Assembly: GCA_007922225.1 (NCBI GenBank) | Contig: ML679972.1 | Location: 38,786,913-38,850,912 of the forward strand | Reading direction: 5' to 3' | DNA from: Emydura subglobosa | Taxonomy: Eukaryota; Chordata; Testudines; Chelidae | Length of the DNA stretch: 64,000 nt | Shown here: positions 1 to 11,084 of the stretch, piece after piece | Layout of the letters: every line of letters begins with the position of its first letter | How positions within the stretch are numbered: the first letter of the stretch is position 1 | The notes under the pieces: generated by a model | What the model saw: only the letters and a program-made list of their open reading frames with translations | Told to the model about the DNA's origin: nothing | Database searches by the model: none | Translations under genes and position numbers: made by a program

Positions 1-757
1 GTCTCGGACTGTGCTCCGGTGGAAAAAATCATGTTGCGGACAGTTCCACAAGTTAACAAACTTCTCCCCCTGCAGCTTACTGTATAATACAGCAGGGGAG
101 GTTAGTTTTTGTTTGTTTGTTTTTTTAAATATGGGCATTTTCCAGCACAAAGTAGTTTCTCTCGCTCCCTGGACTCCCTCCTGCGTATAAAATAGAAATC
201 CAACCATTATCCATTTATGAGATTTTCTTTCCTTCTTTCGTTCTTTGTAAACCTTTTTTTAAAATTTAAAACAAGTCCCTATGGACCCAGGCAGGCCGGT
301 TAAAGGAGGGAGGTGATTTAATAGGTCCCCTCACCATCACACACAAACAGGTGTGTGGACACAGCCAGATGGAGTGAAGGAGGGATTAAATTGTCTTTGT
401 CCCCCCGCATAGCTAGAAGGGTTTAGGTTAAACTGCCCTCCCAAGACCACTGCCCATCGCTCCTGAGACTGTCCTTCCTTTGTTTTGTTTTCTCTTTCTT
501 TCATTTTCTTTTCGTTTTTTTTATAAAAAGGACCCAAAATGTTGAAATTTCAAAGGAAAAAAAAGAATGAAACTCACCGGCCATGCCCGACCCTCGGAAT
601 AAAACCGCCTAGCCCCTCCCCCTCCGAACACGGGGGGTGGGGCGCGCAAGAGAAGGGGGAATCAGCCCCCTGCTGCTGCTGCTTAAGCCTCTGCCTCCAT
701 CTCATCGCCTCTCTCCCCCCCAGCCAAGCCAAGAAGAGCGCCGCACGCTGGCCGGCT
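1..757 (-). other. SPRED3: SPRED3 3' UTR / downstream flank
   Basis: This is the sequence downstream of the SPRED3 stop codon on the minus strand. It has no ORF with protein-like content. It contains T-rich tracts and a GC-rich stretch next to the stop. No AATAAA is visible on the minus strand; an ATTAAA variant lies at 317-322 (minus). The 3' UTR end is therefore not fixed and may lie left of the window. Confidence 0.45.
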
Positions 758-1450
758 TCACCGCACGGCCTTGTGTTTCCCTCCGCAGCAGCCGCAGTGC
801 TCGCCGCACCAGTGGCAGGCGCGGAGGGGCAGGTAGCAGCACATGCAGGGCACGACGAGGGAGAGCGCCGCCAGCGCCATCCAGCGGACGCAGAAGTGCG
901 GGTGTCCCAGGTCGCAGGAGCAAGGGTCCGAGTACTCGCCCTCCGAGTCCGACATGCAGTGGTAGAGCATGCTCTCGGCGCACCACATGCAGGTGAGCTG
1001 GTAGACGCAGTGCCCGATGGGGTCCGGCGCGTCCTGGCACTGGCCCCGCCCGTTCTCCTCGTTGTTAAAGACGTCCCGGCAATAGACACAGCGGGAGGGC
1101 ACGGTGTCTTCCTCCGAGCCCGCCCCGCCACCGGCCCCCGGTTCCTTGGCATGCTTCTGGCTGGGGGGCGAGGGGGCAGCGTGGATCCGGCAGGACGGGG
1201 AGCCCTTGGGGTCTCTGAGGCGGGCCTCACCACCGCCGCCTCCTCCCGCCGCCGGGAAGTGGCGCTCCTTGCCACCCTTCTCGAAGTGCACGCACATGGT
1301 GATCTTGTCGGGGTCAGCTTCCCGCTTCTGCACCGCCGCCCGCCGGTAGTCCTCGTAACCCTTGCTCACCCACAGGTCCTTGCATGGGTTGATGCTCTCC
1401 AGCTCCTCCTCGTCATGCAGGGTCACATGCTGCAAGGGCTGGGGCTGTGC
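758..1450 (-). CDS. SPRED3: SPRED3 terminal coding exon (KBD-like segment and SPR domain)
   Basis: The acceptor is cccctcccacag|GCACAG, phase 0; TGA at 760-758. It holds the segment [15 protein letters not shown] and GYEDYRRA, a GC-rich linker with six glycines in a row, and the complete cysteine-rich SPR domain ending [10 protein letters not shown]. Confidence 0.95.
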   Translation of the reverse strand, partial: AQPQPLQHVTLHDEEELESINPCKDLWVSKGYEDYRRAAVQKREADPDKITMCVHFEKGGKERHFPAAGGGGGGEARLRDPKGSPSCRIHAAPSPPSQKHAKEPGAGGGAGSEEDTVPSRCVYCRDVFNNEENGRGQCQDAPDPIGHCVYQLTCMWCAESMLYHCMSDSEGEYSDPCSCDLGHPHFCVRWMALAALSLVVPCMCCYLPLRACHWCGEHCGCCGGKHKAVR

Positions 1451-4400
1451 CTGTGGGAGGGGAAGACAGAGGTACAGCCTGCACTGTTCTCCCGTCTCAG
1501 CTGTGTTAACCTGTGGGACTCGCTGCAGCAGGATGTTACCGAGGCCCGGAACAGAACAAGGACTAATTCTGGAGCCAGCAGTACAGGGCTCTTGGGAAGA
1601 GAATCCAGGAGTTCTGACTCCCAGTCTCCCAGACCTGCTCTACCCACCAGACCCCACTCCCCTCCCAGTGCTGGCAACAGAATCCAGGAGGCCAGATGCT
1701 CTAACCCAAAGACCCCACTCCCATAATCTGAGAGCTGGCAGAGGAAAAGGAACCATGTCCTTAGGCCCCTGGGCAGCCCCCATCTACTGCAGCCCCTGGT
1801 CCATCAAGCTGGGCATGTCTCCAACAGCCCAGCTGCCCACCTCATTCTCACCCTGGGCCCTGGAACCCCTCCCTTAGGGAACAGATGCCAGCATCACGCA
1901 GAGGGTGCAGACCCAACTCTCAAAGCTTCGGGGACCAGACTGAGATCAGAGCCCCCCCTGTGCCAGGCACCGCATAGACCCTGACCGAGATCGGGCCCCA
2001 TTGTGCTGGGTTTTGAACAGACCCTGACTGGGATCAGTGCCCCATTATGCTAGGCACTATGGAGACAGCCTGAGAGACAGTCCCCCTGCCCTGAAGAGCT
2101 CAGTCTAAAGAGACAATGGAATATTATCCCATGTCACCCATGGAGAAACTGAGGCACGGAACGATGACACAGCCTGTCCCGCACAGGTGAGTCTGCGGCC
2201 GAGCCCCAGCTCAGTGCATTAACTCCAAGTCCTTCCTCCCTGTCCAAAACAAAGACCTGCCCAGTACTGAAGGAAAAACGAGATCGTATTAACCCTGCTT
2301 AACTCAGACACTCTACAAACAGGTGGGGGAAAGCGCTCTCTGTTAAAGATCCCAACAAATCCTGCATCTTGGCAGGGGTTAGACTAGATGACCCTGGTGA
2401 TCCCCTCTAACCTGATGGCTTTTCCCTCTCCCTGCCAGCCTCCCGGTTTCCATTCAGGGCTGGGAAAGCTCACAGCACGTGTTCTCGAGATCTCCAAACC
2501 GTTACCAGCGAGACGAGAGGTTGGAGATAACATGCCTCGTATTTCCAAAGGGACCAACCCAATCCCACCCCACCTCGCCCCCACCCAGGACAGCTTTAAC
2601 ATGAGTTTCTCTCCAACACCTCTTCCTTCAGGCAACGCCGCACCCTCCCGCATCGCACCCACGGGCACAGAGCCCTTCCCGCACAGACCCCCCTGCCCTA
2701 CCTGGCTCGTTGGCGTCGACTCCTGGGCCGTGCTGAAGGCAAACTCCTCAGAGGCGGGCGAGCGGATGTAGCAGCTGGAGGAGGACTCGCTGGTCACGAT
2801 GGTGATGTGCTTGGGGAGCATTTCCTTCCGGCTGTTGGAGGAGGATTCGCTGTCCGTGTGCATCTGGGGACAGAGGCGGTGACTGTCACTGAGAAATAAG
2901 CACCACGTGGCACAGCGCCCCCTAGCACCAGGGTCAGCACTGGCCGGAAAAGGGAGGATCCCTTCCTGAGCCCCCAGCCTGCTTCCTGCAGCACAGCACC
3001 CCATAGTGCTGACTGCGCCGGGAGAGCGCCCCCTACTGCACCCCCCAGCACTGCATTGGGGCAAGCACTGACTGGGAGAGGACAGCACCCCCACCCTGCT
3101 GCCTGGAGCGCCCTGTTGTTCCTCAGAGGTCTCCCTTCTAAACACTGACCACGCCACATGCTGCTCGGCACACACCGTCTCCCAGGATAATGAGACCACT
3201 AGCCAAGCTGGGAAGGGCTCTGTTCTCCCCAGCACCTGTCCAGACCTCTATCAGCCAACATCTCCCCCTTGGGGTGCTTATCCCCCAGACTCCAGCTTGG
3301 ATCCCTATGTCCCCTGCCCTCTCTGGGAGTCCCCACCTCACTTCCTTGTGACAATGGGAATTCATGACATCCACTCATGTCCCGTCCTGGACAGCCTGGA
3401 CAGGGGTAAAACACAGAAGTAGACGGGGCAAGGGCTGGGGGAAGTCTCCCAGAGCAGAACAGTGTCAAGAAGACTTTCCCAGATTTTAAGGCCTGTCTTA
3501 CCTATTTAGAATGTAAGCTCTTTTGGGCTCTGTGCTAATCTGAGTTTGTACAGCACCTGGCGCAATGGGGCTGCTTTCCTGGCTGGCCCTTAGACCCTAC
3601 TGGAATTTTATTATATAGATGATAAATCATGTTTGTTACAGGCTGGTCACACAAGTGGCTGTTGAGTCCATGGGAAGTAATGGAAACAGCTCCCAGCGTG
3701 GCGGAGAGCTCTTTGTTCAGAATACCTCCAGGTCCAATCCACAGTGAGACACAGGGGCTGTTACCATCTTGTTTTTAAGTTCACAGCGATTTTGGCAGCA
3801 TGGGCCTTCAGCTACTAGAAATAATCATAGATTCCAAGGCCAGAAAGTGCCATTGTCATCATCTAGTTTGACCTGCTGGATTACACAGCCCAGAGAACTG
3901 CCCCAAAACTATTCCCAGAGCAGATCTTTTAGAAAAACAGCCAATCTTGATTTAAAAACAGTCAGTGCAGGAGAATCCCCCCTCCCCCCGCCCTCTGGTA
4001 AGTCGTTCCAATGGTTAATTACTCTCACTGTTATAAATTTACATCGCATCTGAATTTGTCTAACTGCAGCTTCCAGCCTTTGGATTGTGTTAGACCTTCC
4101 TGCGCTAGATTGAAGAGCCTGTTATGAATTATTTGTCCCCCCTGTGGATGCTTATCAACAAATCAAGTCACCCCGTAGCCTTCTCTTTGATAAGCTAAAC
4201 AGATCGAGCTCCTGGGGTCTGTCACTACAAGGCAGGTTTTCTAATGCTTTGATCATTCTCGTGGCTCTTCCCTGACCCCTCTCTCATTCATCAACCTCCT
4301 TCTTGAATTGTGGGCACCAGAACCGGAGCCAAGATCCCAGCAGCGGTCACACCAGCACCAAATAAAGAGGTAAAATAACCTCTCTGCTCCTACTCGAGAT

Positions 4401-7144
4401 TCCCATTTATGCATTAGCTTTTTTGGCTCCAGTGCTGCACTGGGAGCTCACGTTCAGCTGATTATAAGAAGGGACCATTCGATCGTCTAGTCTGACCTGC
4501 ATTGCACCCGGTAAGCTTTGCAGTGAGCCCCATAACTGGTGTTTGGTGAAGCAGCTCTCCCAGAAAGGCACCCGGCCTTGATCAGAAGGTTTCAAAAGAT
4601 CCGCATTTCCCTTGGGAGTTTGTTCCCGTGGCAAATCAAATTAATTGGTGCTTTATTTCTGGCTTTAACTTCCAGCCATTGGTTCTACCTTTCTCCGCCA
4701 CATGAAGGAGCCCTTTAGCGTCGAAGGTGTTCTCCCCCGGAAGGTATTTCTGCACAGTGCTCAACTTACCACCCCCACATCATCCATCTCGTCGGCTTCG
4801 TCCTGAGATGAGGAGGAAGAGGAGGAGGAGGAGGAGAGAGAACCTGGGAAGGGAAAACGCAGGAAGGTCCATCATGAAAGCCAGTCCCCAGGGAAGGATG
4901 CCGGCCCTGTAAGGCGTCCGGTTACTGTGGGCGGAGCTGGAAAAAAGCATTTGGTGCTGGGAATCCAAAGGAGCTGTGCTGGGGTCTGCCCAGGTGGAAG
5001 GGACATCAAGGCCACCTCTGTTGCCTCAAGCAGGCCCAGCACCTGGTGCTCCATCCCCACCCACCCGGCAGGAATCCGAGAGCATCGGACCTTTGCAGCT
5101 GGAGCGATGCCTCAAAAGAAAAGGGGGTGTCTGGAGCTGAGCCCCAGACCTCTCTGTGTAGGGGTGACACAAACATACACAGGGCACTCTCTGTCTCCCT
5201 CCAGTGGCTGCAGCGTGTATAGCGGTTTCTCAGTCACAGCTCAAAGGAAGCATGGGGATCATTAGCTCTGGCAGCTGCCCCTTGTGCTTTCACCTCCAGA
5301 GTTCCTGGGTTCGATCCCCCCAGGCGGTGACTCGCTAGGGTGATGCGCTAGGTGCGTTCCAGACAGAGCAGAAGGGATAGTCCCCACCCCAGGGGGCAGT
5401 TACAGGGGAGGGGGAAACGCAAATGTCTTTTATGTGGATCAGGTCACTTGATGGGGTACGGCAGGTGCAGGGCAGCGGTCCTTTTAAATAGCCTGTAAGC
5501 TCTCTGGTGGTGCTCACCGTGTTCCAGGCTGCAGAAAGCAGCTGGGGATCAGGGGCAGGTCGAGTTTGGAGAGGCCGTAGAGTGCGCAGAGGGCTAGCGG
5601 GGAGCGGGTTGGGTGGACAGGGGTGTGAATGCTGGCACTGCAGAAGGGCGACATGAAGGGAGGGTGGGCAGGGAGGGGTGGAGTTAGGCAGCGCCCGGAT
5701 ATTTTAAATCTGATGCGCTAATGGATGGGGAGGGATGCTGGGGCGGTCGGGGGAAAAGGGCGCGATCACACCCAACAGCACGGATAGGAGGGGGGCAGCA
5801 TGCCAGACAGGAGAACGAAGCAGTCCCCCAGCCATGAGATGGGATGGGGAGCAGAGGCCAGAAGCCAGGATAGGAATCGGTTATGGGGGCAAAGGAGTGG
5901 GAGGAGTTAAAAATAACCCCCAGACCTTCGGGGAGGGAAGTGGAGAGGGGTGAGGAGGGGAGCACAGAGCTTGGCTCCGGCACAGTGCACAGGCAGCGGG
6001 GAGTTCCCCTTTAAAGAGGTGGGAGCTCTTCAGGGAGTTTACACGCTATTTAACAGGATGTTACCCCCACTCCCAAGCACGCCAGCGGGGCGCCAGGGGA
6101 CAGTGGGGTGGGATGGGGGGGCAGCATTTTGGTCACTGCAGGGCCAAGGGGGGTGGCGGGCTGGGATGTCAATGTTCCCCTGCAGCGCTGGGACCGTGAA
6201 CTCAAGATCTCGGCTCCCTCCCCGTGTCCCCCAGTTAGCTCTGCCATGGAAAGCCATCCACAGCGGAGCAGCTATGGCATTGGGACACCCCAGCCTCTGG
6301 GCATCAACAGCCTTCTCCCCCCAGCACCTCTGGCAAGCCACAAAGGCACAGACGGGGGAAACCGAGGCAGAGAGTGAGAGAGGTCACGCAGGCAGAGCGG
6401 GTGGCCGAGCCGGGACCCGTCCCTAGGTCTGCTGTGTTCCAGGCGGCTGTCCTAACCTCAGGGAGGTGCTACGGTGAGCTCAGATCACTTCCACTATCAG
6501 GGCTCCCCCAGTTGTTACCGACGTCCCCCTGAGAGGAGCTGTCTCATCCCAGCCCCCCAAACCAACAGCCCTGGGAGGAGGGCAGCAGGCAGGACCCACG
6601 CCACCAGCCAGTCCCTGGGCCCCATACCCTCCAAGGGTAGCAGGCCAAACCCTCCCCCCCCGCATCGCTGATAGCTCTTGGGCGGCCCCCCCCATCCTCC
6701 TCAGCACCCCACCTTCAGCGAGTTCCTCCAGGGCGGCCTGCACGCTCCGCTCGAAGGCCGCCGCGTCGGCGGGGCTCTGAAAGGTGAGGCCAAACTTGCT
6801 TTCGCCGACTTTCCAGTGGTGGAAGATGGGGTTCACCTTGTTGTAGACGAGGTCCTGCTTCAGCACACACTCCAGGATGGTCTGCAATGCAGAGGGGAGG
6901 ATGAAGGGTTGGGGGAGACAACCTGCCCCCCGGCCTTCTCACCCCCGCCCCCCCACCAGGATTCCAGCTTACGGTCTGGTCGCGCAGGCGCTCCCCGCAG
7001 ATCAGGTACTGGCGGTGCCGCCCGCCCTCTGGGCGCCGCACCTTGCCGATCATGACGTGGCTCAGGCCGCCCCCGCCCATGGGCACCCATCCCCCGCTCG
7101 AGTCGTCTCGGGTCATCACCACGGCTCGCACCCGAAGCATGTAA
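758..7144 (-). CDS. SPRED3: SPRED3, sprouty-related EVH1 domain protein (gene-level, 5 coding exons)
   Basis: This is a membrane-associated inhibitor of RAS-RAF-ERK signalling of the SPRED family. The CDS joins, in transcript order, 7140-6973, 6881-6713, 4843-4770, 2863-2702 and 1450-758, giving 421 codons plus TGA with matching phases at every junction. Residues 1-113 form an EVH1 domain ([36 protein letters not shown]). A serine run follows at about 114-125. A kit-binding-like segment lies near 208-230 (GYEDYRRA). A cysteine-rich Sprouty (SPR) domain spans about 310-415 ([29 protein letters not shown]), ending in a short basic tail. SPRED3 is preferred over SPRED1 and SPRED2 because the start is M-x-RVRAVVM directly before EVH1, a serine run follows EVH1, and GGN is the neighbour. 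The first recognised exon has an acceptor 4 bases before this ATG, so an upstream exon exists and could be 5' UTR or extend the N terminus. I did not find it. Confidence 0.93.
1451..2701. repeat. SPRED3 intron with SINE-derived fragments
   Basis: Around 1575-1700 there is an antisense tRNA-SINE piece ('gaatccaggagttctgactcccag'-like). At about 1925-2100 there are three diverged tandem copies of a ~44-base unit ('gaccctgactgagatcagggccccattgtgc'-like), the antisense tail of the same SINE family. A 'gaaactgaggca' SINE core lies near 2145. A CR1-like 3' end lies near 2355-2415. No coding signal was seen. Confidence 0.6.
2702..2863 (-). CDS. SPRED3: SPRED3 coding exon 4 (Ser-rich linker)
   Basis: The acceptor is tctgtccccag|ATG and the donor AGCCAG|gtaggg; phase 0 on both sides, 54 codons. 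It encodes [14 protein letters not shown] and [20 protein letters not shown], similar to the region between EVH1 and the kit-binding segment in SPRED proteins. Confidence 0.88.
3480..3620 (+). mobile_element. SINE tail fragment in SPRED3 intron
   Basis: The segment 'gaatgtaagctcttttgggc' followed by 'gtttgtacagcacctggcgc' is the 3' half of the tRNA-derived SINE family repeated throughout this window. The rest of the 2864-4769 intron is CR1 sequence or unremarkable. Confidence 0.65.
3815..4720 (-). mobile_element. Two CR1 LINE 3' ends in antisense
   Basis: Two antisense CR1 3' ends follow one another. The first starts at about 3818 ('catagattccaaggccagaa', 'catctagtttgacctgctgg'), the second at about 4465 ('agggaccattcgatcgtcta'). 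Read on the minus strand each ends with the usual 'agactagatgat...tctatgaat'-type CR1 terminus. Outer boundaries are approximate. Confidence 0.7.
4770..4843 (-). CDS. SPRED3: SPRED3 coding exon 3 (poly-serine linker)
   Basis: This 74-base exon was placed by phase. The acceptor tttcccttcccag|GT joins the phase-1 end of EVH1 to make Gly, then Ser-Leu and a run of ten serines, then [12 protein letters not shown] before donor GTG|gtaag. Using the later AG (ctcatctcag) would shift frame into a TGA, so the first AG is chosen. The linker matches the serine run after EVH1 in mammalian SPRED3. Confidence 0.82.
4844..6712. other. SPRED3 intron between coding exons 2 and 3
   Basis: No exon is required here by phase. 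A B-box-like 'ggttcgatcc' near 5310 suggests a SINE remnant, and a 'gaaaccgaggcagagagtga' SINE core lies near 6358-6430. The remainder is GC-rich unique-looking sequence with no coding support. Confidence 0.5.
6713..6881 (-). CDS. SPRED3: SPRED3 coding exon 2 (EVH1, second half)
   Basis: The acceptor is ctgcattgcag|ACC and the donor GAAG|gtgggg. It encodes [36 protein letters not shown] and ALEELAE. Phase 0 in, phase 1 out. The intron to exon 1 is only 91 bases. Confidence 0.93.
6973..7144 (-). CDS. SPRED3: SPRED3 coding exon 1 (EVH1, first half)
   Basis: The acceptor tgcccccacag precedes TTACATG and the donor is ACC|gtaagc. The ATG at 7140-7138 aligns with the SPRED3 start; the four bases before it are UTR or the end of an upstream coding exon. 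The exon encodes [18 protein letters not shown] through GERLRDQT and ends in phase 0. Confidence 0.9.
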
Positions 7145-7202
7145 CTGTGGGGGCACAAGGAGGCTCAGTTAGAGGCTCGGCCACCCACTGCCCCGCGCAC
7201 AG

Positions 7203-8960
7203 CTCCCAACACGTGGTCTGTGCACATGCACGCCATCCATCGCACGGGCGCTGCACGCCATCCATCGCACGGGCTGTCTTGTGTGCACCTATTGATCGGG
7301 CGCTGCATGCCATCCATCGCACGGGCGCTGCACGCCACATCGCACGGGCTGCCTTGTGTGCACCTATTGAACGGGCGCTGCACGCCATCCATCGCACGGG
7401 CTGTCTTGTGTGCACCTACTGAACGGGCGCTGCACACCATCCATCGCACGGGCTGTCTTATGTGCACCTATCGAACGGGTGCTGCAGGCTGTCCATCGTA
7501 CGGGCACTGCACGCCTACCAACATGCATACTGTCTCATGTGCATGCATCGCATGGGTGCTGCACACCATCCATTGCACAGTCCTGCACGCCATCCCTCAC
7601 ACAGCCTGTCTCATGTGCACCCATCAAATGGGTGCTGCACACCTTCCATTGCACGAGCGCTGTATGCCGTCCATCACACAGGCACTGCACACCTACCAAT
7701 GCACACCCTCATGTGCACCCATCACATGAGCACTGCACGACATCTGTCGCACGGGCACCACTCACCTACCAACATGCATACTGTCTAATTTGCATCCATT
7801 GCATGGGCACTGCATGTCTACCAATGCACAGCCTGTCTCATGTGCACCCATCGCATGAGCACCGCACACCATTCTTCGCACGGGCACTGCACACCATCTG
7901 TCACACGAGTGCTGCAAATCTACCAATGCACAACCTGTCTCGTATACACCCATCACACAGGCAGCACACGCCATCCCTTGCACAGGCGCTGTATGCCATC
8001 CATCACACGGGCACTCCTCACCTACCAACGTGCACACTATCTAATGTGCATCCATCGCATGGGCACTGCATGCCATCCATCGCACGGGCAATGCACAACT
8101 ACCAACACAGAGCCTGTCTCACGTGCACCCATTGCACAGGTACTGCATACCATGCATCGCACGGGCAATGCACGCCTACCAATGCACAGCCTGTCTCAAG
8201 TACACCCAGCGCATGGGTACGGTAGACCTTGCCAATGTACGACATGTCTCCCATGTGCACCTATCGCAAAGGCACTGCACACTCCTACCAACGTCCAGCA
8301 TGCCACTGGCACTGTGCAACCTGCAAAAGGATCTTTCTGTTTCACAGGTGTCCCTCCATTGCACGTATACTGCAAACACCACAAAGTCTCCTCCCACACT
8401 GCACACACACTGCATGCCCCTATGCCGGGGCACTGCACACCCTGCAAACATTCCTCCTGTCTCACATCCATCCGTCGCCTCCATTCATGTGCACCGCACA
8501 TGGTGCAAAAGTGCTTCATGGGTCACGTGCACCCACTGCACATCCCCACTGCACATGCCCTGCGGGCACTTCTCATCTCAGGGGTGCCCATCACATGCAC
8601 ACTTCATGCACCCATCACACGTGTGTTGCTCACAACAACAAATGTTTCTCATCTCCCATTTGCTCATGGCATGGACACTGCAGGCTCTGCTGACATTCCT
8701 GTCTGACGTACCAATTGCATGGGCACCGCAGACCGCACCAACATACAGCCTGTCTCCTGTGCTTCCGTTGCACGGTCACTGCATGCAACCATTGGCACGG
8801 GTACTGCACACCCCTATCGCATGGGCACGGCACACCCCCATCGCACAAGCACAGCGCACAACCGTCGCACGGGCACTGCACGCTCTGTCTACATTCCTGG
8901 CTGACTCGTACGAATTGCACGGGCACCGCAGACCCCACTAATGTCCAGCCTTTCTCCTGT
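7203..8960. repeat. Large diverged minisatellite upstream of SPRED3 exon
   Basis: About 1.75 kb is built from a short unit close to 'ccatcgcacgggcactgcac', alternating with 'gcctgtctcatgtgcaccca' and 'ctaccaatgcaca' sub-blocks, giving composite periods of about 25, 50 and 75 bases. Units near the left end (7230-7480) are almost identical ('catccatcgcacgggc'); those to the right diverge progressively. The array starts about 60 bases upstream of the SPRED3 exon acceptor. It is poor in stop codons on both strands, so it produces long but meaningless ORFs. Confidence 0.9.
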
Positions 8961-9289
8961 GCCCCCATGGCAAGGCCCTGCAGTGCACTTCCCCTCCGCT
9001 CGCACACTTCATGGAGTGTGGGTTCACCTGCCTCCGGTGCGCCCGCTGCCCGCACCACAAACCTCCACCCTGTCCTACACGTTCCTTGCGCCCCATGCCA
9101 TTTGCCGCTCCCCTCCCCGTTTCCCCCAGGGTGGACAAGGGAAGACGCCCTTGGTCCACCCATTGTGCCCCTCACCCTGCCGTCCCGAGTGGAGGGAGGA
9201 GGCTGATGATCTTGTAGCTCTGGGGTGTAGCACTGCCTGGGGGCGACCCCTGCCAACGTCATCCAATCTCAAGTTGCCCACTCACAGCC

Positions 9290-9580
9290 TGAGACCCTTC
9301 CCTACTCCCCTGCTGATCCCCACTCCGCCCCCCCTCCGAGCCACAGCCTCCACTCTCCATGTGCTCCCCCAGGGGATCCCTGGCCCCCCATCTGCCCAAC
9401 CAGGCAATCCAACTCCCTCCAGCCGATCCCCAGCCCCCCTGCCCAGCGGGCACCCTCCAGCCCATCCTCAACCTCCCGTTCCATCTGCCCACCCCCAGCT
9501 GATTCCAATCCGCCCTCCCCCCCTGGCTCCCCACACCAGCCAATCTCCAGCCCTCTCCCCCACCTGATCCCCATCCCCCC
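9290..9580. repeat. C-rich low-complexity tract
   Basis: The plus strand is dominated by CCCC-containing phrases such as 'gatccccagcccccctgccc' with irregular recurrence. No coding signal was seen. Confidence 0.6.
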
Positions 9581-9844
9581 AGCCTGCCACCTCCACAACA
9601 ATCTCCTAACCCAACGCCCCTCATTGCCAAGGGCGAAAGGGCAGCTCCACGGAGCTTGGAGACTGGACCCGGCTGCCACTGGGTGCGGGGAGGGGACCTG
9701 AGCAGCACCAGTTCCTGAGAACAGAGAGGAAATGGAATGGGGGGGCCGGTAGCGGGGGAAGGGTGGAAATGGGGGCAAGGAAGCGAAAAGCAAACGCAGC
9801 GAGATGGAGAGGAAGGAGCTTAATGGAGTAATGACTGCGTGGAC

Positions 9845-10075
9845 TGGGGAGACCTCCTAGCCCAGAGGATACGGCAGTGGCCTGGGACTCAGGAGACCTG
9901 GGTCTACTTCCAGTTCTGCCAGCTGCGCAAGTCGCAGTCCCTCCCTGAGCCTCAGTTTCCCCTGCCGCCCTTTTTAGACTGCCAGTTCCTCAGAGCAGAG
10001 ACTGTCTCACTCTGTCTGTGCAGCACCCAGCGCACTGGGGGCCTGATCTTGGCTGGGGTCTGTGGGAGGGTCTGG
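9845..10075 (+). mobile_element. tRNA-derived SINE, near complete
   Basis: The body 'ggcctgggactcaggagacc', the 'cctcagtttcccctgccgcc' core and the tail 'gagcagagactgtctcactc...gtgcagcacccagcgcactg' occur in order, so this copy shows how the separate tail fragments elsewhere in the window relate to one element. Confidence 0.7.
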
Positions 10076-10130
10076 AGTGGGAGCTCTAAAGAGCAAACCC
10101 CTCCAGAATCCCCTGGGCCGTGCCCCCCTT

Positions 10131-10153
10131 CCCCCCCCCCCCCCCCCCCCCCC
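10131..10153. repeat. Mononucleotide C tract (23 bases)
   Basis: An uninterrupted run of 23 C follows 'gtgcccccctt'. Its true length is uncertain in any assembly. Confidence 0.9.
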
Positions 10154-10639
10154 TTGTCCTGGAGGACGCCCTCTTTCCCTGGAGATTTCAGTCTGCATGG
10201 CCCAGTCTGCCCTCAGAGACCCTGAATGCTCCCGCCCACGGGATGTTGCTGATTGCTGCTGGTTTCCTGGTCTGGGTGGGGTCTACTTTACTGAGTGGAG
10301 GCCACCGATAGGCTCCAAGGCAGGTGGCCCCGGGGCTGCCATTCCAGCATCCAATTCACACGAAGGGGAAGGAAAGCAAAGAAGCCAGCCGGGCTCCCCT
10401 GGAGTGGCCGGCCCCAGCCCAGTAGCTGGAGGGATTTTAGGTGCCTTCGCTGCAGTGCCCATCCCCACCGCAGCCCAGGGCTCCGGCCCGGGAAACGCTC
10501 ACACTCGCTTTGAAAAGTGCTGGCACCAGCCGGCCCACGGCAACCCCCCGCCTCAGCCCTGGAGGAATCGCTAGTTCTCCTCCTCGAACGCTGCCAACAC
10601 TCTCAGCTCCTGGTTCATTCCCCTTGCCTGCTCCTTGCT

Positions 10640-10940
10640 TTGCCCAGCCCCCTCGGTCCCAACCCGCAACCCCCACTGAGATATTCCACTGCCAGGCCTG
10701 CAACACTGCTCGGTGCTCAAGCCCCTTAATCTTGCCCCACAGCCCCCGCTGCAATTCCAGCCCTCCATGTCCATTTTCTGCCCCACTGCACATCTGGTCC
10801 TGAGCAGCTCACAGATACACACACAGCTCTGCCGGTGCTCCTCAATCCCGACCCGCAGCCCCCTCCTATCCCAGCCTGGGCTCCCCCCAGCTCTGCCGGT
10901 GCCCCTCATTCCTGACCCGCAGCCCCCTGAACTCCAGTCC
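10640..10940. repeat. Tandem 'cagctctgccggtgc' repeat
   Basis: The phrase 'agctctgccggtgc' followed by 'cccgacccgcagccccct' occurs twice in direct orientation (about 10830 and 10890) with looser copies upstream ('cccaacccgcaacccccac'). This is a short GC-rich tandem duplication. Confidence 0.6.
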
Positions 10941-11084
10941 TCCCCTTTCTTAGCACAATCCTCCCTCCCCCTCCCACCATGATGCCAGCCAACTGGACTG
11001 CAACTGATTAACTGTTCCCTCCTGCCCACCCCCGCCTCCCTTCCCCTGCCTTCCTTCCCACCCCCAGCAGCAGCCTCAGCTGCC

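Noticed and set aside
539..1726. A 395-codon plus-strand ORF
   Set aside because: It is the opposite strand of the GC-rich SPRED3 terminal exon, whose minus-strand SPR domain is unmistakable.
2384..3235. A 283-codon minus-strand ORF
   Set aside because: Only the 54 codons of SPRED3 exon 4 are real; the rest continues through acceptor and donor into intron sequence.
4800..4843. The later AG (ctcatctcag) as the acceptor of SPRED3 exon 3
   Set aside because: It gives the wrong phase after exon 2 and runs into TGA; the upstream AG keeps the frame.
5295..5335. Possible tRNA gene from a ggttcgatcc B-box
   Set aside because: No matching A-box, acceptor stem or cloverleaf; more likely a SINE remnant.
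7220..8941. Long plus-strand ORFs (169 to 288 codons) at 7220-7729, 7410-8225, 7840-8706 and 8123-8941
   Set aside because: They lie wholly in the minisatellite, overlap in several frames, and their Cys/His/Thr-rich translations simply repeat the unit. No splice or start support.
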